Shown here piece by piece: positions 10,665-20,951 of a stretch of 64,000 bases of DNA (positions are counted from its first letter, which is position 1; every line of letters starts with the position of its first letter). Position numbers and translations under genes: made by a program. Below the pieces are notes generated by a model. It was given only the letters and a program-made list of their open reading frames with translations, ran no database searches and was not told where the DNA came from. The stretch comes from Chrysoporthe austroafricana (Eukaryota; Ascomycota; Sordariomycetes; Diaporthales; Cryphonectriaceae). Location: contig JYIP02000006.1 in the NCBI GenBank assembly GCA_001051155.2, forward strand, positions 434,001 through 498,000. The letters run 5' to 3'.

Positions 10665-13113
10665 GATTCCGGGAGGAGGGAGGGAGAGAGAAGACGAACG
10701 GTCGTCACGAGATATCGCAAGCTCGGGTGCAGATCTCCTCCCCAGCTGAGAACACCGAACCCGCCTGAGGGTAGCTGCAGGAGAAAAGACCTCAGACAGG
10801 GGCGGATCAGGTGCGACCAAGACAAGGGTGGGCGACGATGGGAATAGCAACAGGAGGGAAAGAAGCTTAAATACTGAACACGACGAGGCGGAAGGGAAAG
10901 AAAAGGAAACGAAAGGAAGGGACGCCCATCCGGGGCCGTTGACCTCTGGGGGATTGTGGGCAGGTTACGGTCGAGAGAGGACGAAGCACGAAGACCGCGG
11001 ACGGGGACAAAAATAATTATTCTGGACGGGGCGCTACTACAGTAGTGTAAGTAAGTACCTAGCAGCCTGGGAGGGGCCCCGGCGAGTCCCCACAGGCCGG
11101 CAGCTCATGCAGCTCCGCCGTGGAGCGACGGTGCAGGCGATGGTGAAGCTGGACAAGAATGGAGACCTGCCACTACCTCAGTAAGGGCCAGGGGGCGGAG
11201 GGAGGAGGCAACGTCGTGCACTCCGTGCCCAGTCATGGACGCCGGGGCCCTAGGGAGGCAATGCCCGGGGGCCCACTTTATGACGAGGCAGCTGGGTGAC
11301 AAGGCCTGGAAGGCACTTGAAACACAAGAAGAACAATTCGGCGCGTTCTGCCAAGAAGGGAGCCCCGGGCGCCACCAGACAGACGGCAGGACGGCCGGCC
11401 TCTTGTGCCCCTGCATGGCTCAGGAGGATCAGCGACACACGCACCAAAAGCAGCCAAGAAAAGCATCTTGGAGGGCATGGACAGGGCGAGTACCACGGCA
11501 CACGGCAGAGGACGACCAGCAGCCGCAGGAACCGCCAGCAAGACCAACGAGCAGCCTGCAGCCGCACGCCTCAGGGGTGCGTTGGCCTGCATGCAGTCAG
11601 CGCCGAGGAGGAGGGTCACTGCTCGGTACATGAGTGACGGGAACCTGCCGTGTCGAGCGCGCTGGCGTCGGCCTCGGGGCGGAGGCCTCGTCTCGAGTCT
11701 CGAGTCTTGAGTCTCGTCGAAAATCGAGGAGCCCGGGGCACCCAGTGCGCAGGGCGCCCGCGTGGTCGAGAACGCGCGTAGGAACACGGGTGGAGGCGTG
11801 CGACCCGCGAGGGGAGGGTCGAGATGACAGCAGCCAGTTACTGTGCCGTTCCTGGGGGTGGGGTCCGACTCTGCATATCTGTGCCGCGGCGTCGGGTGGT
11901 GCTGGGTGTGCACGCGGTTTCTCTGCCAGAGCCTGACACGCTGATCGGGTTTCAAGTCGCACGGTGCCCAGCGCCCAGCGCCCAGCGCCCGGGGCCCAGG
12001 ACCCAGAAGCGAGTCGGCCGGTCTCCCACATCTCCTCCTGAGCGAGCGAGACGAGGCGGTGGTCTGGACGCGGCGTCTCCTGCATCCCGTGACTGTCGGC
12101 GGCACAGGCCCAGGCACGGGCAGAGGCAGATCACGCCCGTGCCCATAACACCCATACCACAGTACCATATTACCCGGTACTGCACCGGTGGTGGCTCAGG
12201 ATGGCTCGCATGGATGGCGATCCTCCCGCTATACAGCGCAGCTGCTGTGGGGGCCAGGGCTCAGCCGCGCCGGGCATGTGTGGGCGGGCTGCGAGGAACT
12301 TTTCTCAGGCCACGTCGACGATGCTGATCTCCGTGACGGGCGGGCTGCGCATCCAACAGAGGCCTGCCTGCTGTCCGTATCGGGTGCTGGAGATCCCTCG
12401 GGCGGTGGGCGGCTCCCGTGCGGGCAGGGCAGCCAGGGGCAGAGCGAGGAGGTGCAGCAGGACCGTCGCAGCGCATCTGCAGGCTGCACGTCCCAGGCCT
12501 GAGGGATACGAGCCCGTCCAGGCGTGCCACCGAGGAGCCCAGCGTAGCGTGGTGCGCGGGCGAGGCTGTGGACGGAGTCCTGTCGCTCGCGACGCGTAGT
12601 CGGCTTCAGGATATGCAAGAGCACGCAGGAGGGACCGACCCATGTAAGGGCGTACTGAGCAGCTGGAGTGGTGGAGGATGGCATCGTCCTGTCGTCCTCT
12701 CGCCAGGGTTGGGTCGAGCCCCAGCCATTATCTGCTGATCAAGATCAATGCAGGAATGGATGCTTGACGTTGTCCCAGGTTCAAGATCCATGATCCGCGG
12801 GGGAGGGTTTGGGGGGAGGCTGGTCCGGAGGGTGTCGCTGGGCCTGCTTAGAACGGGCATGTACCGCGCCTAACCGCGCAGTGCGGCGCCACGGCACGTG
12901 CTGTAGTACTGCGGTACCTACACCAGGTGACCAGCAGTTAAATGACTTGCCCCCTGAGTCTGGCTGACGTAATCATGCCGCGCCCACATGCAACGACAGC
13001 TCGTCCTGCTCGCCTCGCCTCGCCTCGCCTCTGCCACGCTAACTACTTGCCTGCTACTCGGCCCTCCTACCAGCCTCTCCCTCCTCCGGCCCCCCCCCTG
13101 AAGCCCGCCAGCC
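10665..13113. promoter_or_regulatory. 2.4 kb divergent GC-rich spacer
   Basis: Lies between the starts of the bestrophin (minus) and AP-2 mu (plus) genes, so it must hold both promoters. It is GC-rich with runs such as repeated GCCCAGC near 11970-11995 and CTCGCCTCGC-like repeats at 13010-13030 close to the AP-2 mu start. Long frames here are low-complexity and Arg/Pro/Ala-rich, typical of non-coding GC-rich DNA. No gene is supported. Confidence 0.5.
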
Positions 13114-14507
13114 ATGCTCTCTGGAATCCTCATCTTCAACCAGAAGGGCGAGAACCTCATCTTCCGCGCCTTCCGCAACGACTGCCGCCCCCGCCTCGCC
13201 GATGTCTTCCGCATCCAGGTCATCAGCAACGCCCAGGTCAGGTCCCCCATCCTGACCCTGGGCAGCACCACCTTCAGCCATGTCAAGCACGAGAACATCT
13301 ACCTCGTCGCCATCACCAAGAGCAACGCCAATGCCGCCCTCGTCTTCGAGTTCCTCTACCGCCTGATCCAGCTGGGCCGAGGCTACTTCGGCAAGTTCGA
13401 CGAGGAGGCCGTCAAGAACAACTTCGTCCTCGTCTACGAGCTGCTCGACGAGATCATCGACTTCGGCTATCCCCAGAACACCGAGACCGACACCCTCAAG
13501 ATGTACATCACCACCGAGGGCGTCAAGTCCGAGAGCAGGGCCGAGGACTCGGCCAAGATCACCATGCAGGCCACCGGCGCCCTGTCCTGGCGCAAGGCCG
13601 ACGTCAAGTACCGCAAGAACGAGGCCTTCGTCGATGTCATCGAGGACGTCAACCTGCTCATGTCTGCCACCGGCGCCGTCCTGCGTGCCGACGTCACCGG
13701 CCAGATCATCATGCGCGCCTACCTCTCCGGCACCCCCGAGTGCAAGTTCGGCCTCAACGACCGCCTGCTTCTCGACAGCGACGGCCTACTCAGCCTGCCC
13801 AGCGGCAACCGGATGGGCACCAAGGCCACCAAGGCCGCCGCCGGCAGCGTCACCCTCGAGGACTGCCAGTTCCACCAGTGCGTCAAGTTGGGCAAGTTCG
13901 ACTCCGACCGCATCATCTCCTTCGTGCCCCCCGACGGCGAGTTCGAGCTCATGCGCTACCGCGCCACCGAGAACATCAACCTCCCCTTCAAGGTCCACGC
14001 CATCGTCAACGAGGTCGGCAAGACCAAGGTCGAGTACAGCATCGGCGTCAAGGCCAACTTCGGCCCCAAGCTCTTCGCCACCAACGTCATCGTCCGCATC
14101 CCCACCCCCCTAAACACCGCCAGGATCACCGAGAGGTGTACACAGGGCAAGGCCAAGTACGAGCCCGCTGAGAACAACATTGTCTGGAAGATCGGCCGCT
14201 TCACCGGCCAGAGCGAGTTTGTGCTCAGCGCCGAGGCTGAGCTGACCTCCATGACCAACCAGAAGACATGGAGCAGGCCGCCCCTGAGCATCAACTTCAG
14301 CCTCCTGATGTTCACCAGCAGCGGCCTGCTGGTGAGATACCTGAAGGTCTTCGAGAAGAGCAATTATAGCAGTGTCAAGTGGGTCAGATATATGACGAGG
14401 GCAGGAAGCTACGAGATCAGGTAAGCCCGCTGTCGTGCGGAAACCCCCTCCCCCAGGCCCCCCACACCAGTGGAGCGACCGCTAACCTGGGATCCCGCAG
14501 GTTTTAA
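13114..14507 (+). CDS. APM4: AP-2 clathrin adaptor complex, mu (medium) subunit
   Basis: Two exons: 13114-14420 and 14501-14507, the second adding only the last residue and stop after an 80-nt intron (donor GTAAGC, branch GCTAACC, acceptor GCAG). Product is 437 residues, close to the family length. The N-terminal longin-like domain (about 1-140) has FRNDCRPRLADVFR, QVRSPI, FSHVKHENIYL and YELLDEIIDFGYPQN. The mu homology domain (about 170-437) has YLSGTPECKFGLND, LEDCQFHQCVKLG, FVPPDGEFELMRYR, RIPTPLNTARI and VKWVRYMTRAGSYEIRF. Arrangement is that of AP-2 mu, the cargo-binding subunit for Tyr-based signals in plasma-membrane endocytosis. The near absence of introns is notable in this window. 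Confidence 0.96.
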
Positions 14508-14785
14508 GGTGGGCAACAGGAATTTTTTTTCTTTTCTGGAATCATAGCATGGCGAGGCGTTTAGGGCAATACATCGTGCGGCAGCTTGCTTTCTTGCCAC
14601 GCTTGGGATGAAAGAGCCCCGGCGAGGTGACCCAGACTCAACGAGCTTATCTTAATAATATCACGGCAACACCAGAGTGACTTGAAATCTACGAGGTGAT
14701 GCTCAACATGGATATCCGATCAATGACACCTCGGTAACTAAACTACATAGGTAACGCTAAGCGCTAGAAGGACGGTACCGCCAAA

Positions 14786-17021
14786 TCAGGTTGTGACCGC
14801 CAGTACAGCCACACCCCAAGCTGGGATGCTGAACTCGTATCCTCCAGATGAGCTGCCAGAAACTGTCGAAGTTTGAGGAGTAATAGAAACAATGCCGGGG
14901 TAGTTAGACACCAGTTCGCCTCCGCTCAGCGTAACAAGAGTAGCAGAAGACGATAATGTCACGTCGGAGAATTCGACGGTGATTGTCTCCGTTGACGATC
15001 CGTAGTTGGCCAGCTTGACATAGTAGGTCGAGCTGGACTTCGATGAGGCCACCCAATACACAGGGCCGAAGGCAGAATCCGAGGTCACCGGAAGAATGGT
15101 ATCGCCACGGTGCGTGGAGAACATGTTCTGCACCCAGAAAGACGTAGATCCAGTAATGGAGCCGACTGTCGAGTTGACACCGAAGAGATCCGGCTGCAAA
15201 ACGATTAATCGCAGATTGTCAGCAATAAGAATGCTGCCCGTCTCAAGGGACGGGATACGTAGGGAGTATAAGGCCTATACGTACCGACCATTCGGCCATA
15301 TCATAGTGTTCGAGCAAGGGAGCGAAGCTCGCCATCTTGACGATGTCACTGTTTCTCTCCATACCTAACCAGATTCGTGTCAGATATAAAAGCGAACAGT
15401 ACCGCCTCATTCCGGGCTACAGAGGTGTTGAGCACCTGCACTTACCAATCATGTAGACGGCCTCTGAGCAGCTCCCCTGCATATAAGACCAGTAGGTTGT
15501 TGTGCCGTCGTTACCTTCGGTGCTGGCGTATTCCCCGACCAGGACTGCTGGTCCGGTCCTCGAGACATGGTCCCACTCATCGAAGAGCTCCACGAACTCA
15601 TCGGGAGTGAGATAATGGTGGGTATCGGTCATTGTCCCGCTGGGCATCGTTGAAGGCAGGCATGAGGTATCCGATGTCGATGCCACGATCGTGATGTTCG
15701 GGTATTGGGCATGGATCGCATCGTAGATAGCTGTGAACCGGCTGGCATAGGTGTCACACCCTCCAGCCAGGTTGTCCTCATTGCCTACTTCGATATAGTC
15801 CACAGTGAAGGGATCGGTCTGTCCATATTCGGCCCTCAGCGCGCCGTAGGTGGTGTCGGTGGATCCCAACAGGAATTCGAGCTCGTTGAGGATGTCGTCA
15901 ATATAAGGGTCCAAGGCGGATCCAGAAACAACGGTTCCACCCAGAGAAAGGCCGCTCCACACAGCTAGCAGGGGCGACATTCCCCTGTGTAAAACGTCAG
16001 TCTAGTGTACGACTTCTTCGGAAAGTAGGGATGGATCCCTCCGGAGGTTATCTTTTCTTATTTTTTTTTTGAGGGGGGGGGGGGTGTGCTTGGCAGGGTT
16101 CAAGCCGTTCTGAGAGAGAATATCTGGCGGTGGACCAGCTCCAAGGGGGGATTTTTCATACATATCACTGCACCAGTACATGTACTCCATCAAGCCGAGC
16201 GCATCGGTGTTTGGATAACCCCAATCACCCTCTCGGCCAGGTCTCAGTTGAACAGGCTTACACACTGTTAGCGTTCCTATCATGAATGCGTTGCAGTGAG
16301 GTCGAGGTAATTTACGCCAATAGTAGCATTCCATTGCCAGCGGTTGCTTGGTGTCTCTCCTTCTCTATATGTTCGGGACGCATTAGTATGGCCGGCAGCG
16401 AACTTTCACCCAAAGGACGACGATTGGCTTACAGGTTGTTTCCTCCTGGAAACCGGAGAAAAGAAGGCTCATTCTGCGCGAGATATGTGGCCACATCGTT
16501 TCGAAGTCCGTTGTACCTGAGACTGTGTGTTGGCTACGAGTTTCCATATGATGCAAGACCAGAATAAGGGGAAGTCCTGACCTCTCGTGATATGTGGTAG
16601 GGAATAGCTGGACCAGGTCGAAATACAGGGCTGAACCAGCCACTGAAGCTGCGTCGAAGGTGAGCTTCCAAGCATTGTCGCTCTCATAGCTCTGTTCTGA
16701 GGTGTACGTCGTCTCAAAGTAGCTGAAGGCGGATGAGTTGCTGGTGACAGCGATCGTCTTTGATGCATAGACGGTGCCGCTTGGCCCATAGAGCTCGAGT
16801 GTGACGTTGCCGTCGTAAGTCCCCTTCATCCAAAAGTAATTCGCGTATGCTGCAGAACTCAGAGTCAACCTTGAGCCAGAAATTCGTCCGATAAGTGGCT
16901 CTTCTGTAGAATATTGTTCCAACGAAGGCTAGCCCATCAAACTTAGTACGAGGAAAGCACTCCCGGGGATATTATCCCATGGAATATCACCCCGCAAAGG
17001 GTGGTTCTACCCCCCTCCTTC

Positions 17022-17071
<50 letters not shown>

Positions 17072-17669
17072 GAAGTAAAGAGAAAAGAACGAGGGTTAGT
17101 TCCTAAAGGGCTGGTATAGAGCCAAGGCCTTTCTCAGATCTCACAGAGAGTGCTATAAATTATAAAAATTGCTTACTGTCTTCATTGACCGGGACGCCTA
17201 GGTAACCCGCATTGGAAAAACCCACCTGCCCCGTCGTGCCGGACGGGACAGAAACTTCCAAAGAACTCGTTATGGCTGTCGACAGAGGGTTGGCAGTATC
17301 GACCGTGAGCGTCACGTTTCCAACCGCGCTGTAAGCAGTCAAACCCGGGTCATCACCCTGGAAGCCATTGTTCCTCAGCAACTGGCCATGGATTCCTCCG
17401 TCGCCTGCGTGGTGAAGTTAGCGACTTAGCTCACATGGCATTTTCTGTGAGCGACTAGAAATACCGGAGTTGTTGATATCCTATGACTGGCCTTCAGCTT
17501 GATGTCATCCAGTTCATGGGATTCAGCGGTACATTCCTACCTCGAACATGATTCCGTACAGCAGGGGACTAGACGCGTTGCCTCCTGTTGGGGATACGGT
17601 CAGTGTCACTCCATTGACCTTGGTGGCCAAAGAAGCCAGCGAGGCCACAAGTATCTTTGGCAGTGCCAT
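14786..17669 (-). CDS. GH51 alpha-L-arabinofuranosidase, secreted
   Basis: Ten exons: 17669-17541, 17480-17465, 17404-17177, 16849-16582, 16516-16433, 16364-16316, 16256-16162, 15984-15446, 15364-15285 and 15193-14786; 631 residues. It removes arabinofuranosyl side chains from arabinoxylan or arabinan outside the cell. A signal peptide (MALPKILVASLASLATKVNG) precedes the family N-terminus LLYGIMFEDINNSGDGGIHG and RNNGFQGDDPG; further family blocks are SFLRFPGGNNLEGET, GDWGYPNTDALGL, MSPLLAVWSGLSLGG, the acid/base Glu in YIEVGNEDN, the nucleophile Glu in VLVGEYAS and the C-terminal WVQNMFSTHRGD. Exon 2 is only 16 nt. The intron at 17176-16850 is 327 nt and holds a TA microsatellite. The acceptor before exon 7 appears to be AAG, so that junction is the least certain. 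Confidence 0.9.
17029..17068. repeat. (TA)n microsatellite in GH51 intron 3
   Basis: About 40 bases of uninterrupted TA dinucleotide repeat inside the 327-nt third intron of the GH51 gene. It explains much of that intron's unusual length. Confidence 0.9.
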
Positions 17670-19779
17670 CTTGAACCTGGGCGCCCTGTCAACGGGCTTC
17701 GACTTAGCAGGAGTGAGTAACCGTCAAGGGCAGCGACGGACTTCAGTCGGACCTTCGAGTGTGTCTATCCGAGGCTCTGCCTGGCCTTATGTCTTTCTAT
17801 AGACTTTCGAGGCTAAACCCTTCGTTGCGCCTTAGCAGCCGCCATGGCTTGCGTTCACAGCTCGGCCGACATTGTATGTCTCTACCATGGTATAACCGCA
17901 AGACAAGCTGAGCGGGCCCTTCTGGCCGTGTCTTGATTGGAGCGCAAGCATGGATGTTACATCGTGAAATGAGCGCCTTACTCGAGCGCAATGCACTGTG
18001 GCCCGTTGCCCAGGTTCCCTCCGGCTAGTCGGTCTTTGGGTCCCACTGTAGGCTGATGTGCCGAGTGAGGCGTCATGAAGAAGACAAGAAGGCTGCAGGA
18101 GAGCTCGAGAAGGTGACCTGGAAAAAGCCTATATTGGAAACCAAAAGGGCAGCTCGCGCTGTCTTCCCCGCGAAACTCCCCATCTCGTCGGATCCGGGAA
18201 TAGCCTCCGGGCGGGATCCACTGCCTGGCAGTGTTCAGAGGCACATGACATCTTATACGAAAGGTCTGCTGACCTCGTGCTCCGAGCCACAGACTCCTCT
18301 TGATTCACGAGAGCGACTGGATTCGCGGGATATCTTCAAATATCGGGAGCCAGAATTGTGGATTTCTCTCTCGGGTCAGGCATCGCGGCCATTTACCACT
18401 GGTGCCATCCTGCCATCCGCTCCCTATGACGACCGCTCAATACGACGTCGTCTTCCGGCTGTGCACCTCGGCACATCCGCAAATGTGGCCAGGCTCGGAG
18501 GTGACTGATCATCTTGGAATACCCAATCAGAGACCTCTTGGTGGGGCCGGCGTTGTCCCTCGGCCTGAGATTCAGAATCTGCGTACCTGCTGCTCAACCT
18601 GTGGCGAAACAGGCACCTGATATCGAGCATAGGAAAGAATAAACGAGTGTTGAGATAGAAATCTGTCTCCTACAAAAGAGAGTGGAAATGGCCGTATAGT
18701 GCTCAGCCATAAATATATAGAGCACAGAAATGCCAGGGTTAGGGTGCTGGTTGCTCCACTTTTCCACACAACCCACGATGTCAATTGTTCCTGATAAAAA
18801 CATTACGCCCTCACGCTCAACCACCCTCTCCGCGTTCCTTTCATTTCCTTTCAACCCTCCTTTATCTCATTCTAGCCAATAGCAAAAATACTGCACGCCG
18901 GACAACACGCAATGCGTTGTACGCATCAGCAGTTCGGACCGGAGCAGCTTCAGGAAAACGTAGTAAATCAATTCGGCTCCTTTCCTAGGCATTGTCGATT
19001 CTCAAGTCTTACAGTCTGTGAATAGAAATGGTTTGATACAGTCTCCTCTTTGGGGTCATAATGATCCCATTGTCTCTCTGATCAGCAATATTGGTGCGGA
19101 CTAAAAGTGGGAATGATGTTGGTGGAAACCCTGTTTAAGGATTATATTCTAGCCAGCTCCGCCATACAACTCCAAGCAACCTACCTACTATTAGCATCGA
19201 TAATTATTATACGGTCCGATAGGTCTATATAATTTCCTAATCATTTCCCTATTCATTTCAAAGGGTTGTTATTGTAGGAGAAAGACTTCAATTGCAAAAG
19301 TTATCTTGAACCATTATACATACGAAACGTTGAAAGTTGTATGAATTAAATAGAGCTGGACGTCGCCGGGGCACGGAGGAATAGAGTGATGCTTCATTCT
19401 ACGTTTTATCAGTCAAGTATCACATAATCCTTAATATCGTATCCGTCTAAGGGATCAAAAGGATAAATGCTTGGAGGATCAGAGAAGCTACATAATAAGC
19501 CAAGTCAAAGCCAGGTCTACCAATAATATGAGAGACAAGAAGGATCTCCCTACGGTAAAATGCGCGGATGTAAATGTATAGGTGTTTAAAGTCTTGGCGA
19601 AGTCTACAATACAATGTTCCGAGTTCGCATAAATGATGTTTATCAAGTGGCATAGACGGAGTAAATCAGGCGGACACAAATACTTTAATAACCATATCCA
19701 GCCTTACCGACGTCGTCCGTTCGCATTCACAGTCCTGGCTACCCTGTAGCCTGGGTCTGTTAATTATCAGCGAAGTTGA
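17670..19779. other. intergenic, AT-rich toward the right
   Basis: About 2.1 kb without a supported gene. Composition turns clearly AT-rich after about 18.98 kb, with many in-frame stops, as in decayed or RIP-affected DNA of filamentous fungi; RIP itself is inference. A short TTAGGG-type motif lies near 18735. Confidence 0.4.
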
Positions 19780-20082
19780 TGCAGCACCTCTCTAGTAAAA
19801 AGATGCCGGTATATCGAAAGTCAAGATAAACTAGAAATCCCGGTTCTTAAGGGCTACCTAGATATTACGGAACATCGCGCTGCCAATACGATGTCTTATG
19901 TCAGAGGGCGAATAAATGACCGGAGAGATAATATTTGTCAATATGGCTGTCCTACTCAATATATGATCAATATCCGAGAGAAATACCTCACTAAGAAACA
20001 TAAACAGATTTTTTTCATGTAGAAAGCTTATATTTTGATAGTCCTAAACTTACAGCTCGAGCTACTAGAAGAAGCCCCTTAG
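19780..20082 (+). pseudogene. decayed coding fragment
   Basis: A plus-strand frame stays open for 80 codons from 19780, meets a single TAG at 20020-20022, and continues open to 20082. The translation is unlike random AT-rich sequence: IPVLKGYLDITEHRAA, SYVRGRINDRRDN, CQYGCPTQYMINIREKYL and LNLQLELLEEAP, which look like a conserved protein. A CAG-to-TAG change, as RIP produces, would explain the stop. No ATG lies near the beginning, so this is an internal piece or exon. I do not recognise the family. Confidence 0.4.
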
Positions 20083-20275
20083 TAACATGAAATACTACTT
20101 CATCACCTCCAACCAAGGGTAATGAAGTAAATAACTGACAAGCCCTGGATTCATCTCTCAACAACTTCGGGGACGACTACGACCAAGAAGTCGAAACCCT
20201 ACGACTGTGGTTTCGAGCAGCATTTGACCAATGATAGCCCGCCGGGACTTAGGTGTCTGGTCGTACATTGTTACC

Positions 20276-20951
20276 CTACTTACGACCCCTCCTCCTCTTC
20301 GCCGCCCCTGCTTCCGTAAAGGAGGTCTCGGGAGTAGCCCTTTCTTGCCCGGCGTTACTTGACCGGCTGTCCTGCTCGGCAGGCAGCGACACGGAGTGCG
20401 CATCCGTCTGCTTACTCGTACCCGTAATATCCAGCTCGGATGTGTCCATGAAACTATGCTTTGTACTAAGTAGAATTTCATAACGCGGATCTCGATACGG
20501 TGCACTCTTTTCCTCTCTCGGCTTCTGATCGCTCGGCGTTGTAGATGTCGCAGAATTTGATCGCTTGCGGCTAAACGACGACAGGGATTTCTTCCGGGCA
20601 AGTAAGGGCTCCGTGTCGGGTTCGAAATAGTCCTGTGGCCACTGCCCTTCTCTTGCCCAAAAATCAATCGGATTGTTAGACTTGTAGGCACCGCCGGTCG
20701 TAGCCGCAGATCTATCGGAAGCATCCTCCAAAGGCGAGGGTTCAGGAGATCGCCGAGGCCGCTTATAAAGGGAATTTAGGTCGCGGTCGTAGGTGTCGAC
20801 ATGCCGCTTGGTACCACGCTTGCCAAGTATTGTGGAATCCTGCGATGAATTAGTTCTCAACGCCTTCAAGATCATAAAGATGGAACTATCTGACCTGTCG
20901 CGATGGCTTGTTGGTTGGAGATGAACACGGTTGATAGGTTTCAATAAGCAT
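20276..20951 (-). CDS. DUF7924-family-like protein, N-terminal part only
   Basis: Two exons: 20951-20895 and 20839-20276. The 55-nt intron has donor GTCAGA, branch AACTAAT and acceptor GCAG, and joining gives NKPSRQDSTILGKRG in frame; 206 residues. The motifs NPIDFWAREGQWPQDYF, LLARKKSLSSFSRKRS, TPSDQKPREEKSAPYRDPRY and SFMDTSELDIT are, from memory, those of the N-terminal half of a large fungal family ending in a DUF7924 domain. Here the roughly 250-residue core is absent: the chain passes from TSK to a short TPETSFTEAGAAKRRRGRK tail. It is therefore an internally deleted or truncated relative. A GTAAGT at the very end could be a donor to a further small exon. Basic stretches suggest nuclear location. 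Confidence 0.55.

Noticed and set aside
10329..12860. Many overlapping frames of 80-296 codons on both strands
   Set aside because: They are Arg/Pro/Ala/Gly-rich, overlap in several frames at once and follow GC-rich low-complexity DNA; only 10664-10464 is real coding (bestrophin exon 1).
12942..14171. 409-codon frame over the AP-2 mu gene
   Set aside because: His/Arg/Pro-rich shadow in another frame of a clearly recognised gene.
17029..17068. TA repeat as evidence of a transposon end
   Set aside because: It lies fully inside an intron with good splice signals and has no flanking inverted repeats.
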